Shown: one piece after another, positions 1 through 11,995 of the stretch
Position numbering within the stretch: position 1 is the stretch's first letter
Layout of the letters: the number at the start of each line of letters is the position of its first letter
NCBI RefSeq assembly: GCF_051014685.1
Contig: NW_027478458.1
Coordinates: 744,001-808,000, forward strand
Direction of reading: 5' to 3'
From: Ptiloglossa arizonensis
Taxonomy: Eukaryota; Arthropoda; Insecta; Hymenoptera; Colletidae
Length of the DNA: 64,000 nucleotides
Translations under genes and position numbers: made by a program
The notes under the pieces: model-generated
What the model saw: only the letters and a program-made list of their open reading frames with translations
What the model was told of the DNA's origin: nothing
Database searches by the model: none

Positions 1-177
1 CAGCAGAATTGCGAAAAATTTGTTCTCTTCTCAACCATTTCTTAGCTTCAAACTCTCATATCTCGCGAACGGATTGACCTTACCCAAAAATTCCTATTGC
101 ATTTGAAAGTAGAAACTAGCCCGATTACAACGGAATGTGTATTTTTCCCCTAGGCCATTCTGGTTAAGCGTTTGGAG

Positions 178-354
178 CAGCAGAATTGCGAAAAATTTGT
201 TGTCTTCTCAACCATTTCTTAGCTTCAAAGTCCCATATCTCGCGAACGGATTGACCAAACTCAAAAATTCCTGCTGCGTCTGAAAGTAGAAACTCGCCCG
301 ATTACAACGGTATGCGTATTTTTTCCCTAGGCCAATCTGGTTAAGCGTTTGGAG
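178..354 (+). repeat. Reference family-1 monomer (177 bp)
   Basis: A clean example of the unit. For a typical right-arm family-1 monomer I counted 42 G, 34 C and 9 CpG, about 43% GC with CpG observed/expected near 1.1. The unit holds one NruI-type TCGCGA, one AvrII-type CCTAGG and three A/T tracts. The length is close to one nucleosome repeat and to known centromeric satellites (alpha satellite 171 bp, Arabidopsis about 178 bp). That resemblance is suggestive only. Confidence 0.95.
231..247 (-). other. CENP-B-box-like 17-mer, left-arm example
   Basis: On the minus strand this reads GTTCGCGAGATATGGGA. The published CENP-B core is N-TTCG-NNNN-A-NN-CGGG-N. Here TTCG, the A at position 10 and GGG match, and only position 13 differs (T for C), giving 8 of 9 fixed bases. 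The element sits at the same place in nearly every monomer. Binding by any CENP-B-like or pogo-derived protein is inference; no such gene is in the window. Confidence 0.5.
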
Positions 355-1062
355 CAGCAGAATTGCGAAAAATTTGTTCTCTTCTCAACCATTTCTTAGC
401 TTCAAAGTCCCATATCTCGCGAACGGATTGACCAAACTCAAAAATTCCTATTGCATTTGAAAGTAGAAACTCGCCCGATTACAACGGTACGTGTATTTTT
501 CCCCTAGGCCATTCTGGATAAGCCATTGGAGCAGCTGAATTGCGAAAAATTAGTTGTCTTCTCAACCATTTCTTAGCTTCAAAGTCCCATATCTCGCGAA
601 CGGATTGACCAAACCCAAATATTCCTGCTGCGTCTGAAAGTAGAAACTCGCCCGATTACAACGGTATGCGTATTTTTTCCCTAGGCCATTCTGGTTAAGC
701 GTTTGGAGCAGCAGAATTGCGAAAAATTTGTTCTCTTCTCAACCATTTCTTAGCTTCAAACTCTCATATCTCGCGAACGGATTGACCTTACCCAAAAATT
801 CCTATTGCATTTGAAAGTAGAAACTAGCCCGATTACAACGGAATGTGTATTTTTCCCCTAGGCCATTCTGGTTAAGCGTTTGGAGCAGCAGAATTGCGAA
901 AAATTTGTTGTCTTCTCAACCATTTCTTAGCTTCAAAGTCCCATATCTCGCGAACGGATTGACCAAACTCAAAAATTCCTGCTGCGTCTGAAAGTAGAAA
1001 CTCGCCCGATTACAACGGTATGCGTATTTTTTCCCTAGGCCATTCTGGTTAAGCGTTTGGAG

Positions 1063-1770
1063 CAGCAGAATTGCGAAAAATTTGTTCTCTTCTCAACCAT
1101 TTCTTAGCTTCAAACTCTCATATCTCGCGAACGGATAGACCTTACCCAAAAATTCCTATTGCATTTGAAAGTAGAAACTCGCCCGATTACAACGGTACGT
1201 GTATTTTTCCCCTAGGCCATTCTGGATAAGCGATTGGAGCAGCAGAAGTGCGAACAATTTGTTGTCTTGTCAACCATTTCTTAGCTTCAAAGACCCATAT
1301 CTCGCGAACGGTTAGACCTAACCCAAAAATTCCTGCTGCGTCTGAAAGTAGAAACTCGCCCGATTACAACGGTATGCGTATTTTTTCCCTAGGCCATTCT
1401 GGTTAAGCGTTTGGAGCAGCAGAATTGCGAAAAATTTGTTCTCTTCTCAACCATTTCTTAGCTTCAAACTCTCATATCTCGCGAACGGATGGACCTTACC
1501 CAAAAATTCCTATGGCATTTGAAAGTAAAAACTCGCCCGATTACAACGGTACGTGTATTTTTCCCCTAGGCCATTCTGGATAAGCGATTGGAGCAGCAGA
1601 AGTGCGAACAATTTGTTGTCTTGTCAACCATTTCTTAGCTTCAAAGACCCATATCTCGCGAACGGTTAGACCTAACCCAAAAATTCCTGTTGCATCTGAA
1701 AGTAGAAACTCGCCCGATTACAACGGTATGTGTATTTTTTCCCTAGGGTATTCTGGTTAAGCGTTTGGAG
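1063..1770 (+). repeat. Dimer HOR, two copies (354 bp each)
   Basis: The pair at 1063-1416 is repeated at 1417-1770. Both second monomers carry GTGCGAACAATTTG, AAAGACCCATATC and ACGGTTAGACC, at the same 354-bp offset. A few substitutions distinguish the copies (GGATAGACC versus GGATGGACC; GTAGAAACT versus GTAAAAACT). Confidence 0.85.
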
Positions 1771-2652
1771 CAGCATAATTGCGAAAAAATTTTTGCCTTC
1801 TCAACCATTTCTTGTCTTCTAACTCCCATATCTCGCGAACGGATGTGCCTAACCCAAAAATTCCTGCTGCGTCTGAAAGTTGAAACTCGCCCGATTACAA
1901 GGGTATGCGTATTTTTTCTTTAGGCCATTCTGGTTAAGCGTTTGGAGCAGCACAGTAGCGAAAAATTTGTTGTCTTCTCAACCATTTCTTAGCTTCAATG
2001 TCCCATATCTCGCGAACGGATTGACCTAACCCAAAAATTGCTATTGCATCTGAAAGTAGAAACTCGCCCGATTACAGCGGTATGTGTATTTTTTCCCTGG
2101 GCCATGCTGGTTAACCGTTTGGAGCAGCAGAATTGCGAAAAATTTGTTCTCTTCTCAACCATTTCTTAGCTTCAAACTCTCATATCTCGCAAACGGATTG
2201 ACCTAACCCAAAAATTCCTATTGCATTTGAAAGAAGAAACTCGCCCGATTACAACGGTACGTGTATTTTTCCCCTAGGCCATTCTGGATAAGCCATTGGA
2301 GCAGCAGAATTGCGAAAAATTTGTTGTCTTCTCAACCATTTCTTAGCTTCAAACTCTCATATCTCCCGAACGGATTGACCTTACCCAAAAATTCCTATTG
2401 CGTTTGAAAGTAGAAACTCGCCCGATTACAACGGAATGTGTATTTTTTCCCTAGGCCATTCTGGTTAAGCGTTTGGAGCAGCAGAATTGCGAAAAATTTG
2501 TTGTTTTCTCAACCATTTCTTAGCTTCAAAGTCCCATATCTCGCGAACGGATTGACCAAACCCAAAAATTCCTGCTGCGTCTGAAAGTAGAAACTCGCCC
2601 GATTACAACGGTATGCGTATTTTTTCCCTAGGCCATTCTGGTTAAGCGTTTG
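1771..2652 (+). repeat. Ungrouped family-1 monomers
   Basis: About five monomers without an obvious multi-monomer register. They mix the TTTTTGCCTTCTC, TTCTCTTCTC and TTGTCTTCTC variants. No gene, RNA or inserted element is visible. Confidence 0.8.
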
Positions 2653-4068
2653 GAGTAGCAGAATTGCGAAAAATTTGTTGTCTTCTCAACCATTTCTTAG
2701 CTTCAAAGTCCCATATCTCGCGAACGTATTGACCAAACCCAAAAATTCCTGCTGCGTCTGAAAGTAGAAACTCGCCCGATTACAACGGTATGCGTATTTT
2801 TTCCCTAGGCCATTGTGGATAAGCGATTGGAGCAGCAGAAGTGCGAAAAATTTGTTGTCTTGTCAACCATTTCTTAGCTTCAAAGTCCCATATCTCGCGA
2901 ACGGATTAACCTAACCCAAAAATTACTATTGTAAGTGAAAGTAGAAACTCGCCCGATTACAACGGTATGTGTATTTTTTTCCTAGGGTATTCTGGTTAAG
3001 CGTTTGGAGCAGCAGAATTGCGAAAAAATTTTTGCCTTCTCAACCATTTCTTGTCTTCTAACTCCCATATCTCGCGAACGGATTGACCTAACCCAAAAAT
3101 TCCTATTGCATCTGAAAGTAGAAACTCGCCCGATTACAACGGTATGTGTATTTTTTCCCTAGGCCCTTCTGGTTAAGCGTTTGGAGCAGCAGAATTGCGA
3201 AAAATTTGTTGCCTTCTCAACCATTTCTTAGCTTCAAAGTCCCATATCTCGCGAACGGATTGGCCAAACCCAAAAATTCCTGCTGCGTCTGGAAGTTGAA
3301 ACTCGCCCGATTACAACGGTATGTGTATTTTTTCCCTAGGCCATTCTGGTTAAGCGTTTGGAGTAGCAGAATTGCGAAAAATTTGTTGTCTTCTCAACCA
3401 TTTCTTAGCTTCAAAGTCCCATATCTCGCGAACGTATTGACCAAACCCAAAAATTCCTGCTGCGTCTGAAAGTAGAAACTCGCCCGATTACAACGGTATG
3501 CGTATTTTTTCCCTAGGCCATTGTGGATAAGCGATTGGAGCAGCAGAAGTGCGAAAAATTTGTTGTCTTGTCAACCATTTCTTAGCTTCAAAGTCCCATA
3601 TCTCGCGAACGGATTAACCTAACCCAAAAATTACTATTGTAAGTGAAAGTAGAAACTCGCCCGATTACAACGGTATGTGTATTTTTTTCCTAGGGTATTC
3701 TGGTTAAGCGTTTGGAGCAGCAGAATTGCGAAAAAATTTTTGCCTTCTCAACCATTTCTTGTCTTCTAACTCCCATATCTCGCGAACGGATTGACCTAAC
3801 CCAAAAATTCCTATTGCATCTGAAAGTAGAAACTCGCCCGATTACAACGGTATGTGTATTTTTTCCCTAGGCCCTTCTGGTTAAGCGTTTGGAGCAGCAG
3901 AATTGCGAAAAATTTGTTGCCTTCTCAACCATTTCTTAGCTTCAAAGTCCCATATCTCGCGAACGGATTGGCCAAACCCAAAAATTCCTGCTGCGTCTGG
4001 AAGTTGAAACTCGCCCGATTACAACGGTATGTGTATTTTTTCCCTAGGCCATTCTGGTTAAGCGTTTG
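2653..4068 (+). repeat. Tetramer HOR, two tandem copies (708 bp each)
   Basis: Copies at 2653-3360 and 3361-4068 both begin with the rare GAGTAGCAG and GAACGTATTGACC. Both continue through CATTGTGGATAAGCG, GGATTAACC, TACTATTGTAAGTG, AGGGTATTCTGG and CTGGAAGTTGAAAC in the same order. I saw no difference between the copies by eye, so this is a recent duplication. The register ends where the third copy would start (GCAGCACAATTGC). Confidence 0.92.
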
Positions 4069-5060
4069 GAGCAGCACAATTGCGAAAAATTTGTTCTCTC
4101 CTCAACCATTTCTTAGCTTCAAACTCTCATATCTCGCGAACGGATTGACCTAACGCAAAAATTCCTTGTGCATCTGAAAGTAGAAACTCGCCCGACTACA
4201 ACGGTACGTGTATTTTTCCCCTAGGCCATCCTGGATAAGCGATTGGAGCAGCAGAAGTGCGAAAAATTTGTTGTCTTGTCAACCACTTCTTGTCTTCAAA
4301 CTCCCATATCTCGCGAACGGATTGACCTAACCCAAAAATTCCTATTGCATCTGAAAGTAGAAACTCGCCCGATTACAACGGTATGTGTATTTTTTCCCTA
4401 GGCCATTCTGGATAAGCGTTTGGAGCAGCAGAATTGCGAAAAACTTGTTGTCTTCTTAACCATCTCTTAGCTTCAAACTCTCATATCTCGCGAACTGATG
4501 GACCTTACCCAAAAATTCCTATTGCATTTGAAAGTAGAAACTCGCCCGATTACAACGGTACGTGTATTTTTCCCCTAGGCCATTCTGGATAAGCGATTGG
4601 AGCAGCAGAAGTGCGAAAAATTTATTGTTTGTCAACCATTTCTTAGCTTCAAAGTCCCATATCTCGCGAACGGATTGACCTAACCCGAAAATTCCTATTG
4701 TAAGTGAAAGTAGAAACTCGCCCGATTACAACGGTACGTGTATTTTTCCCCTAGGCCATTCTGGATAAGCGATTGGAGCAGCAGAAGTGCGAAAAATTTA
4801 TTGTTTGTCAACCATTTCTTAGCTTCAAAGTCCCATATCTCGCTAACGGATTGACCAAACCCCAAAATTCCTGCTGCGTCTGAAAGTAGAAACTCGCCCG
4901 ATTACAACGGTATGGGTATTTTTTCTTTAGGCTATTCTGGTTAAGCGTTTGGTGCAGCAGAATTGCGAAAAATTTGTTCTCCTCTCAACCATTTCTTAGC
5001 TTCAAACTCTCATATCTTGCGAACGGATTGACCTAACCCAAAAATTCCTATTGCATTTGA
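4069..5060 (+). repeat. Family-1 monomers with one local monomer duplication
   Basis: About 5.6 monomers. Two neighbouring monomers share the shortened AAATTTATTGTTTGTCAACC segment (near 4621 and 4797, offset 176 bp), consistent with a single-monomer duplication. Otherwise they are mixed variants, with no gene. Confidence 0.8.
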
Positions 5061-8000
5061 AAGTAGAAACTCGCCCGATTACAACGATACGTGTATTTAC
5101 CCCTAGGCAATTCTGGATAAGCGATTGGAGCAGCAGAAGTGCGAAAAATTTGTTGTCTTCTCAACCATTTCTTAGCTACAGACTCCCATATCTCGCGAAC
5201 GGATTGACCTAACCCAAAAATTCCTATTGCATCTGAAAGGAGAAACTCGCCCGATTACAACGGTATGTGTATTTTTTCCCTAGGCTATTCTGGTTAAGCG
5301 TTTGGAGAAGCAGAATTACGAAAAATTTTTTGCCTTCTCAACCATTTCTTGTCTTCAAACTCCCATATCTCGCGAACGGATTGACCTAACCCAAAAATTC
5401 CTGTTGCATGTGAAAGTAGAAACTCGCCCGATTACAACGGTATGTGTATTTTTTCCCTAGGCCATTCTGGTTAAGCGTTTGGAGCAGCAGAATTGCGAAA
5501 AATTTGTTCTCTTCTCAACCATTTCTTAGCTTCAAAGTCCCATATCTCGCGAACGGAATAACCTAACCCAAAAGTTCCTATTGTAAGTGAAAGTAGGAAC
5601 TCGTCCGATTACAAGGGTATGGGTATTTTTTCCCTAAGCCATTCTGGTTAAGCGTTTGGAGCAGCAGAAGTGCGAAAAATTTGTTCTCTTCTCAACCATT
5701 TCTTAGCTTCAAACTCTCATATCTCGCGAACGGATTGACCTAACCCAAAAATTCCTATTGCATTTGAAAGTAGAAACTCGCCCGATTAAAACGGTACGTG
5801 TATTTTTTCTTTAGGCCATTCTGGTTAAGCGTTTGGAGCAGCAGAATTGCGAAAAATTTGTTCCCTTCTCAACCATTTCTTTGCTTCAAACTCTCATATC
5901 TTGCAAACGGATTGACCTAACCCAAAAATTCCTATTGCATTTGAAAGTAGAAACTCGCCCGATTACAACGGTACGTGTATTTTTCCCCTTGGCCATTCTG
6001 GATAAGCGATTGGAGCAGCAGAAGTGCGAAAAATTTGTTGTCTTGTCAACCATTTCTTAGCTTCAAAGTCCCATATCTCGCGAACGGATTGACCTAACCC
6101 AAAAATTCCTGCTGCGTCTGAAAGGAGAAACTCGCCCGATTACAACGGTACGTGTATTTTTCCCCTAGGCCATTCTGGATAAGCGTTTGGAGCAGCAGAA
6201 GTGCGAAAAATTTGTTTTCTTCTCAACCATTTCTTAGCTTCAGACTCCCATATCTCGCGAACGGATTGACCTAACCCAAAAATTCCTGTTGCATCTGAAA
6301 GTAGAAACTCGCCCGATTACAGCGGTATGTGTATTTTTTCCCTAGGGTATTCTGGTTAAGCGTTTGGAGCAGCAGAATTGCGAAAAAATTTTTGCCTTCT
6401 CAACCATTTCTTGTCTTCTAACTCCCATATCTCGCGAACGGATTGAGCTAACCCAAAAATTCCTATTGCATCTGAAAGTAGAAACTCGCCCGAATACAAC
6501 GGTATGTGTATTTTTTCCCTAGGCCCTTCTGGTTAAGCGTATGCAGCAGCAGAATTGCGAAAAATGTGTTGTCTTCTCAACCATTTCTTAGCTTTAAAGT
6601 CCCATATCTCGCGAACGGATTGGCCAAACCCAAAAATTCCTGCTGCGTCTGAAAGTTGAAACTCGCGCGATTACAACGGTATGTGTATTTTTTCCCTAGG
6701 CTATTCTGGTTAAGCGTTTGGAGCAGCAGAATTGCGAAAAATTTTTTGCCTTCTCAACCATTTCTTGTCTTCAAACTCCCATATCTCGCGAACGGATTGA
6801 CCTAACCCAAAAATTCCTATTGCATTTGAAAGTAGAAACTCGCCCGATTACAACGATACGTGTATTTTCCCCTAGGCCATTCTGGATAAGCGATTGGAGC
6901 AGCAGAAGTGCGAAAAATTTGTTGTCTTCTCAACCATTTCTTAGCTACAGTCTCCCATATCTCGCGAACGGATTGACCTAACCCAAAAATTCCTATTGCA
7001 TCTGAAAGGAGAAACTCGCCCGATTACAACGGTATGTGTATTTTTTCCCTAGGCTATTCTGGTTAAGCGTTTGGAGAAGCAGAATTACGAAAAATTTTTT
7101 GCCTTCTCAACCATTTCTTGTCTTCAAACTCCCATATCTCGCGAACGGATTGACCTAACCCAAAAATTCCTGTTGCATGTGAAAGTAGAAACTCGCCCGA
7201 TTACAACGGTATGTGTATTTTTTCCCTAGGCCATTCTGGTTAAGCGTTTGGAGCAGCAGAATTGCGAAAAATTTGTTCTCTTCTCAACCATTTCTTAGCT
7301 TCAAAGTCCCATATCTCGCGAACGGAATAACCTAACCCAAAAGTTCCTATTGTAAGTGAAAGTAGGAACTCGTCCGATTACAAGGGTATGGGTATTTTTT
7401 CCCTAAGCCATTCTGGTTAAGCGTTTGGAGCAGCAGAAGTGCGAAAAATTTGTTCTCTTCTCAACCATTTCTTAGCTTCAAACTCTCATATCTCGCGAAC
7501 GGATTGACCTAACCCAAAAATTCCTATTGCATTTGAAAGTAGAAACTCGCCCGATTAAAACGGTACGTGTATTTTTTCTTTAGGCCATTCTGGTTAAGCG
7601 TTTGGAGCAGCAGAATTGCGAAAAATTTATTCCCTTCTCAACCATTTCTTTGCTTCAAACTCTCATATCTTGCAAACGGATTGACCTAACCCAAAAATTC
7701 CTATTGCATTTGAAAGTAGAAACTCGCCCGATTACAACGGTACGTGTATTTTTCCCCTAGGCCATTCTGGATAAGCGATTGGAGCAGCAGAAGTGCGAAA
7801 AATTTGTTGTCTTGTCAACCATTTCTTAGCTTCAAAGTCCCATATCTCGCGAACGGATTGACCTAACCCAAAAATTCCTGCTGCGTCTGAAAGGAGAAAC
7901 TCGCCCGATTACAACGGTATGTGTATTTTTTCCCTAGGGTATTCTGGTTAAGCGTTTGGAGCAGCAGAATTGCGAAAAAATTTTTGCCTTCTCAACCATT

Positions 8001-8275
8001 TCTTGTCTTCTAACTCCCATATCTCGCGAACGGATTGAGCTAACCCAAAAATTCCTATTGCATCTGAAAGTAGAAACTCGCCCGAATACAACGGTATGTG
8101 TATTTTTTCCCTAGGCCCTTCTGGTTAAGCGTATGCAGCAGCAGAATTGCGAAAAATGTGTTGTCTTCTCAACCATTTCTTAGTTTTAAAGTCCCATATC
8201 TCGCGAACGGATTGGCCAAACCCAAATATTCCTGCTGCGTCTGAAAGTTGAAACTCGCGCGATTACAACGGTATG
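5060..8275 (+). repeat. 10-monomer HOR (about 1769 bp) followed by a copy lacking one monomer
   Basis: Rare variants recur in order: ACGATACGTG; GGAGAAGCAGAATTACG (GAGAAG at 5305 and 7074, offset 1769); GGAATAACC; AAGTTCC; GTCCGATTACAAGGG; CTTGCAAACGG. Downstream the offset falls to 1592 bp (ATGCAGCAGCAG at 6541 and 8133). The monomer around 6145-6321 in copy 1 has no counterpart in copy 2. Copy 1 runs from about 5060 to 6830 and copy 2 to about 8275. Limits are read from the last shared variants and are approximate. Confidence 0.88.
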
Positions 8276-8820
8276 CGTATTTTTTCTTTAGGCCATTCTG
8301 GTTAAGCGTTTGGAGCAGCACAATTGCGAAAAATTTGTTCTCTTCTCAACCATTTCTTAGCTTCAAACTCTCATATCTCGCGAACGGATTGACCTAACCC
8401 AAAAATTCCTATTGCATGTGAAAGTAGAAACTCGCCCTATTACAACGGTACGTGTATTTTTCCCCTAGGCCATTCTGGATAAGCGATTGGAGCAGCAGAA
8501 GGGCGAAAAATTTGTTGTCTTGTCAACCATTTCTTGTCTTCAAACTCCCATATCTCGCGAACGGATTGACCTAACCCAAAAATTCCTATTGCATCTGAAG
8601 GTAGAAACTCGCCCGATTACAACGGTATGTGTATTTTTTCCCTAGGCCATTCTGGTTAAGCGTTTGGAGCAGCAGAATTGCGAAAAATTTGTTGTCTTCT
8701 TAACCATTTCTTAGCTTCAAAGTCCCATATCTCGCTAACGGATTGACCAAACCCCAAAATTCCTGCTGCTTCTGAAAGTAGAAACTCGCCCGATTACAAC
8801 GGTATGTGTATTTTTTCCCT
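8276..8820 (+). repeat. Family-1 monomers between HOR blocks
   Basis: About three monomers. The last (near 8690) shares TTCTTAACC, TCGCTAACGG and ACCAAACCCC with the next monomer 177 bp on, so it is a probable monomer duplication at the start of the following 9-mer. No gene. Confidence 0.75.
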
Positions 8821-11800
8821 AGGCCATTCTGGTTAAGCGTTTGGAGCAGCAGAATTGCGAAAAATTTGTTGTCTTCTTAACCATTTCTTAGCTTCAAAGT
8901 CCCATATCTCGCTAACGGATTGACCAAACCCCAACATTCCTGTTGCGTCTGAAAGTAGAAACTCTCCCGATTACAACGGTATGTGTATTTTTACCCTAGC
9001 CCATTCTGGTTAAGCGTTTGGAGCAGCAGAATTGCGAGAAATTTGTACTCTTCTCAACCATTTCTTAGCTTCAAAGTCCCATATCTCGCGAACGGATTGA
9101 CCTAACCCAAAAATTCCTATTGTAAGTGAAAGTAAAAACTCGTCCAATTACAACGGTATGGGTATTTTTTCGCTAGGCCATTCTGGTTAAGCGTTTGGAG
9201 CAGCAGAAGTACGAAGAATTTGTTGTCTTCTCAACCATTTCTTAGCTTCAATGTCCCATATCTCGCGAACGGTTTGACCTAACCCAAAAATTCCTATTGC
9301 ATCTGAAAGTAGAAACTCGCCCGATTACAACGGTATTTTTCTTTTTCCCTGGGCCATTCTTGTTAAGCGTATGGAGCAGCAGAAGTGCGAAAAATTTGTT
9401 GTCTTCTCAACCATTTCTTAGCTTCAAACTCCCATATCTCGCGAACGGATTGACCTAACCCAAAAATTCCTGGTGCGTCTGAAAGTAGAAACTCGCCCGA
9501 TTACAACGGTATGTGTATTTTTTCCCTAGGCCATTCTGGTTAAACGTTTGGAGCAGCAGAATTGCGAAAAATTTTTTGCCTTCTCAACCATTTCTTGTCT
9601 TCAAACTCCCATATCTCGCGAAAGGATTGACCTAACCCAAAAATTCCTGGTGCGTCTGAAAGTAGAAACTCGCCCGATTACAGCGGCATGTCTATTTTAT
9701 CCCTAGGCCATTCTGGTTAAGCGTTTGGAGCGGCAGAACTGCGAAAAATTTGTTGTCTTCTCAACCATTTCTTAGCTTCAAAGTCCCATATCTCGCGAAC
9801 GGATAGACCAAACCGAAAAATTCCTGCTGCGTCTGAAAGTAGAAACTCGCCCGATTACAACGGTATGGGTATTTTTTCGCTAGGACCTTCTGGTTAAGCG
9901 TTTGGAGCAGCAGAATTGCGAAAAATTTGTTGTCTTCTCAACCATTTCTTAGCTTCAAAGTCCCATATCTCGCGAACGGATTGACCAAACCCAAAAATTC
10001 CTGCTGCGTGTCAAAGTAGAAACTCGCCCGATTACAACGGTATGTGTATTTTCTCCCTAGCCCATTCTGGTTAAGCGTTTGGAGCAGCAGAAATGCGAAA
10101 AATTTGTTGTCTTCTCAACCATTTCTTAGCTTCAAAGTCCCATATCTCGCGAACGGATTGACCAAACCCAAAAATTTCTGCTGCGTCTGAAAGTAGAAAC
10201 TCGCCCGATTACAACGGTATGTGTATTTTCTCCCTAGCCCATTCTGGTTAAGCGTTTGGAGCAGCAGAAATGCGAAAAATTTGTTGTCTTCTCAACCATT
10301 TCTTAGCTTCAAAGTCCCATATCTCGCGAACGGATAGACCAAACCGAAAAATTCCTGCTGCGTCTGAAAGTAGAAACTCGCCCGATTACAACGGTATGTG
10401 TATTTTTTCGCTAGGCCATTCTGGTTAAGCGTTTGGAGCAGCAGAATTGCGAAAAATTTGTTGTCTTCTTAACCATTTCTTAGCTTCAAAGTCCCATATC
10501 TCGCTAACGGATTGACCAAACCCCAACATTCCTGTTGCGTCTGAAAGTAGAAACTCTCCCGATTACAACGGTATGTGTATTTTTACCCTAGCCCATTCTG
10601 GTTAAGCGTTTGGAGCAGCAGAATTGCGAGAAATTTGTACTCTTCTCAACCATTTCTTAGCTTCAAAGTCCCATATCTCGCGAACGGATTGACCTAACCC
10701 AAAAATTCCTATTGTAAGTGAAAGTAAAAACTCGTCCAATTACAACGGTATGGGTATTTTTTCGCTAGGCCATTCTGGTTAAGCGTTTGGAGCAGCAGAA
10801 GTACGAAGAATTTGTTGTCTTCTCAACCATTTCTTAGCTTCAATGTCCCATATCTCGCGAACGGTTTGACCTAACCCAAAAATTCCTATTGCATCTGAAA
10901 GTAGAAACTCGCCCGATTACAACGGTATTTTTCTTTTTCCCTGGGCCATTCTTGTTAAGCGTATGGAGCAGCAGAAGTGCGAAAAATTTGTTGTCTTCTC
11001 AACCATTTCTTAGCTTCAAACTCCCATATCTCGCGAACGGATTGACCTAACCCAAAAATTCCTGGTGCGTCTGAAAGTAGAAACTCGCCCGATTACAACG
11101 GTATGTGTATTTTTTCCCTAGGCCATTCTGGTTAAACGTTTGGAGCAGCAGAATTGCGAAAAATTTTTTGCCTTCTCAACCATTTCTTGTCTTCAAACTC
11201 CCATATCTCGCGAAAGGATTGACCTAACCCAAAAATTCCTGGTGCGTCTGAAAGTAGAAACTCGCCCGATTACAGCGGCATGTCTATTTTATCCCTAGGC
11301 CATTCTGGTTAAGCGTTTGGAGCGGCAGAACTGCGAAAAATTTGTTGTCTTCTCAACCATTTCTTAGCTTCAAAGTCCCATATCTCGCGAACGGATAGAC
11401 CAAACCGAAAAATTCCTGCTGCGTCTGAAAGTAGAAACTCGCCCGATTACAACGGTATGGGTATTTTTTCGCTAGGACCTTCTGGTTAAGCGTTTGGAGC
11501 AGCAGAATTGCGAAAAATTTGTTGTCTTCTCAACCATTTCTTAGCTTCAAAGTCCCATATCTCGCGAACGGATTGACCAAACCCAAAAATTCCTGCTGCG
11601 TGTCAAAGTAGAAACTCGCCCGATTACAACGGTATGTGTATTTTCTCCCTAGCCCATTCTGGTTAAGCGTTTGGAGCAGCAGAAATGCGAAAAATTTGTT
11701 GTCTTCTCAACCATTTCTTAGCTTCAAAGTCCCATATCTCGCGAACGGATTGACCAAACCCAAAAATTTCTGCTGCGTCTGAAAGTAGAAACTCGCCCGA

Positions 11801-11995
11801 TTACAACGGTATGTGTATTTTCTCCCTAGCCCATTCTGGTTAAGCGTTTGGAGCAGCAGAAATGCGAAAAATTTGTTGTCTTCTCAACCATTTCTTAGCT
11901 TCAAAGTCCCATATCTCGCGAACGGATAGACCAAACCGAAAAATTCCTGCTGCGTCTGAAAGTAGAAACTCGCCCGATTACAACGGTATGCGTAT
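8820..11995 (+). repeat. 9-monomer HOR, two tandem copies (1592 bp each)
   Basis: CCAACATTCC lies at 8931 and again at 10523 (offset 1592, i.e. 9 x 177 minus 1). Every other rare variant I followed recurs in order: GAGAAATTTGTACTC, AAACTCGTCCAATTAC, GGTATTTTTCTTTTTCCC, GCGAAAGGATTG, GGCATGTCTATTTTATCC, GAGCGGCAGAAC and GCGTGTCAAAG. I noticed no difference until about 11990, where CGCTAGGCC becomes CGCTAGGACATCC. Inside each copy, two adjacent monomers (near 10041 and 10218) are themselves near duplicates. Confidence 0.93.

Larger units (their letters stand above)
1..1416 (+). repeat. Partial tetramer HOR (708-bp offset)
   Basis: The monomer at 1 carries rare variants (AAACTAGCCCG, ACGGAATGTG, GACCTTACCC) that reappear in the monomer at 709. 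The next monomer (178) matches the one at 886. Similarity fades in the third monomer (355 versus 1063). This is a tetramer register preserved for about two monomers. Confidence 0.75.

Noticed and set aside
3146..3469. Open reading frames of 60-115 codons, many repeated with identical products, on both strands
   Set aside because: 177 is divisible by three, so any open frame in one monomer continues in the same frame in the next. The frames simply repeat the satellite, recur on both strands, end within one to two monomers, and show no domain or start context. The longest is only 115 codons (33186-33533).
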